A DNA stretch of 13,933 nt. Origin: Lachnospiraceae bacterium. GTDB taxonomy: Bacteria > Bacillota > Clostridia > Lachnospirales > Lachnospiraceae. Below, in pieces: positions 12,058-13,933 of the stretch. The stretch is from contig CABJAW010000032.1 of the NCBI GenBank assembly GCA_902363665.1, positions 1 through 13,933 on the forward strand, read 5' to 3'. The notes under the pieces were generated by a model. It was not told where the DNA came from. It did no database searches and saw nothing but the letters and a program-made list of their open reading frames with translations. Position 1 is the first letter of the stretch. Each line of letters starts with the position of its first letter. The translations under genes and the position numbers were made by a program.

Positions 12058-13785
12058 ATGAATGCAGTAGTAATCTTACTTGTAGGATGTGCGATTCTGA
12101 TTGCCGGCTACGTTTTCTACGGAAAATGGCTTGCCGAGCAGTGGGGCGTTGACCCGAACAGAACGACACCTGCGCATGAACTGGAAGACGGAAATGATTA
12201 TGTACCAGCCAAAGCACCGGTACTGATGGGACATCACTTCTCATCGATCGCAGGTGCAGGCCCGATCAACGGACCGATCCAGGCAGCAGTATTCGGATGG
12301 GTTCCGGTTATGCTGTGGGTTCTGATCGGAGGTATTTTCTTTGGTGCAGTGCATGACTTCGGTGCACTGTTTGCTTCTGTCCGCAACAAAGGTCAGTCAA
12401 TCGGTGAGGTTATCGCTGAGAGTATCGGGCCGCGTGCGAAGAAGCTGTTCCTGACCTTCTCCTACCTGACCCTGATCCTGGTAGTCGCTGCATTTGCTTC
12501 CATCGTTGCAAATACATTCAAGGCTACATACGATGAGTCTGGCGCACTGGATAAGGTGGCAAGCTCCGCAAATGCATCTACTGCAATGATTTCGATTCTG
12601 TTCATCCTGATCGCGATTGTATTCGGTATGATGGTATACAGAAGAAACGCAAGCCTGGTTGTTTCAACCGTAGTTGGCGTACTTGCTATCGTTGCATGTA
12701 TGGCAATCGGATACAACTGGCATCCGATTTACTTAAGCGGAAGCACCTGGATGATCATCGTAGGTATCTACATCGCGATCGCATCCGTAACACCGGTATG
12801 GATCCTGCTTCAGCCGCGTGATTACCTGAGCTCTTTCCTGCTCTATGGTATGATGATCATCGCTGTTGTTGGTATCGTAGGCGCTCACCCGACACTTTCT
12901 ATCCCGGCATTTACCGGATTTGTTGACAAAGCTGAGTATGGTTCAGGTGTATCTCTTGGAAGCCTGTTCCCGGCACTGTTCGTAACGATTGCCTGCGGCG
13001 CAATCTCCGGTTTCCATTCACTCGTTGGTTCCGGTACGACTGCAAAGCAGCTGGACAAAGAGGGAGATGCCCGTCCGATCGCTTACGGCGGAATGCTGAT
13101 TGAGTGTGCACTGGCTCTGATTTCTCTGTGTGCGGTAGGGTATATCTGGTCTGAGTATGTTCCGGGCGGAATTACTACTCCGACCGCTGTATTTGCAACC
13201 GGTATTTCACGTATGTGCGCAACGATTCCGTTCCTGGCAGGCGCTCAGAATGTCATTTACTCCATGCTGATCCTTGCAGTATCTGCATTCTGCCTGACTT
13301 CTCTGGATACGGCAACACGTCTTGCACGTTACATGTTCCAGGAGTTCTGGCTTGAGCCGGGTCAGACCTACAAGGATGCAACGGGATTTAAGAAAGTGGT
13401 TACGAATCCGTATGTTGCAACGATCATCACGGTTGTACTTGGCATCGCACTTGGTATGACCGGATACGCAAAGATCTGGGCTCTGTTTGGAGCGGCAAAC
13501 CAGCTGCTTGCAGCTCTTGGTCTTCTGGCTGTCGCTGCATGGCTTGGAACCATGGGCAAGAACAACAAGATGTTCCTGTTCCCGATGGCATTCATGCTCA
13601 TCGTAACGATCGTATCTCTGTGCCAGACCATTCTGACAAACTTCAACACTGCAATGGCAGGCACCGGCGAGACAATGTGGTGCTGGATCCGTGCAGGCAT
13701 CGGTACGCTGCTTGTAATCCTGGCAATCGTACTTGCCGTTGAGGGTGTTCAGACGATCGCAGGCAAGAAAAAAGCTGCGAAATAA
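12058..13785 (+). CDS. cstA: Carbon starvation protein A (CstA-type transporter)
   Basis: The 575-aa multi-pass membrane protein has the CstA signature GHHFSSIAGAGPINGPI at 58-74, then GAVHDFGALFASVRNKGQS and later SGFHSLVGSGTTAKQLDKE. About 14-16 hydrophobic helices cover the rest. E. coli CstA is longer (about 700 aa) and takes up pyruvate, with a proposed peptide role; substrate here is inferred from family. The ribosome site AAGGAGG (12044-12050) is strong, 7 nt before the ATG. Codon choice is more uniform (CTG, GCA, ATC, CGT) than in the neighbours, suggesting high expression. No separate terminator follows; the interspersed element begins 10 bp after the stop and its hairpins may mark the transcript end. 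Confidence 0.95.
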   Translation: MNAVVILLVGCAILIAGYVFYGKWLAEQWGVDPNRTTPAHELEDGNDYVPAKAPVLMGHHFSSIAGAGPINGPIQAAVFGWVPVMLWVLIGGIFFGAVHDFGALFASVRNKGQSIGEVIAESIGPRAKKLFLTFSYLTLILVVAAFASIVANTFKATYDESGALDKVASSANASTAMISILFILIAIVFGMMVYRRNASLVVSTVVGVLAIVACMAIGYNWHPIYLSGSTWMIIVGIYIAIASVTPVWILLQPRDYLSSFLLYGMMIIAVVGIVGAHPTLSIPAFTGFVDKAEYGSGVSLGSLFPALFVTIACGAISGFHSLVGSGTTAKQLDKEGDARPIAYGGMLIECALALISLCAVGYIWSEYVPGGITTPTAVFATGISRMCATIPFLAGAQNVIYSMLILAVSAFCLTSLDTATRLARYMFQEFWLEPGQTYKDATGFKKVVTNPYVATIITVVLGIALGMTGYAKIWALFGAANQLLAALGLLAVAAWLGTMGKNNKMFLFPMAFMLIVTIVSLCQTILTNFNTAMAGTGETMWCWIRAGIGTLLVILAIVLAVEGVQTIAGKKKAAK

Positions 13786-13794
13786 AAGATAATG

Positions 13795-13933
13795 GTAACT
13801 GTTCAGAGCCAAGCAGATTTTCATGCAAAAGTGTGAATCATGCTTGCATGAATGAACACTTTTACATGGAAATCTATTTGGCGGATACGCCACACCGACG
13901 AAATGCGTAGCATTTTGGAGGTTGGCTCTGAAC
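13795..13933 (-). repeat. Second copy of the interspersed element, cut by the window end
   Basis: The copy is inverted relative to 274-415. GTAACTGTTCAGAGCC opens it at 13795-13810 and the opposite terminus begins at 13922, with its last about 6 bases outside the window. The conserved block 13875-13933 differs from 280-338 at one position, in the loop of the first hairpin (TGC versus TAC). The long stem-loop (13815-13875, about 27 pairs with a few mismatches) shares no obvious sequence with the other copy except at its base and at the apex, ATGCTTGCAT (13840-13849), which equals ATGCAAGCAT on the element strand. It lies 10 bp after the cstA stop. Confidence 0.88.

Overview
The window looks like a chromosomal segment of a low-to-mid-GC Gram-positive gut anaerobe, most likely a member of the Lachnospiraceae. 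The basis is codon and protein style, strong AGGAGG-type ribosome binding sites, an NptA-type phosphate transporter fused to PhoU, and a FliB-like CxxxCC protein. Genus cannot be fixed from the sequence alone. All intact genes that I can support lie on the + strand.

Layout. 1-497 is gene-free and holds copies of a short interspersed element with 18-bp inverted ends. 498-2400 is a two-gene unit: flagellin lysine-N-methylase (FliB family) and a YjjG-type HAD nucleotidase. 2481-2547 is a promoter region with four hexamers spaced 11 bp apart, resembling a PhoP box. It precedes a Na+/phosphate cotransporter with a C-terminal PhoU-like domain (2635-4278). After a clear terminator (about 4453-4510) comes a two-component operon, an OmpR-type regulator overlapped by a large multi-pass histidine kinase (4734-7704), closed by a long hairpin at 7785-7833.

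7834-8692 is a scar of mobile-element decay: a minus-strand C-terminal gene remnant abuts the C-terminal third of a VirD4/TraG conjugative coupling protein. Directly downstream are two ADP-ribose-removing enzymes: a DarT1-associated-type NADAR protein with an extra C-terminal PcrA/UvrD-like module (8842-9702), and a TIGR02452-type poly(ADP-ribose) glycohydrolase fused to DUF1810 (9790-11061). No DarT or other ADP-ribosyltransferase is visible, so this looks like an orphan ADP-ribosylation reversal cassette.

11176-11341 looks like an independent transcription unit: a near-consensus promoter, stacked hairpins and an intrinsic terminator. It is either a small RNA or an attenuated leader for the next operon, which encodes an unrecognised 173-aa protein and the CstA carbon-starvation/pyruvate-type transporter (11511-13785). 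The window ends inside a second full copy of the interspersed element, in inverted orientation to the first.

The two standout signals are (a) the interspersed element, in which a 59-nt block is 58/59 identical between copies while the adjacent stem-loop has different sequence but keeps its pairing and its apex, and (b) the toxin-less NADAR plus PARG-DUF1810 pair beside a conjugative-element relic.
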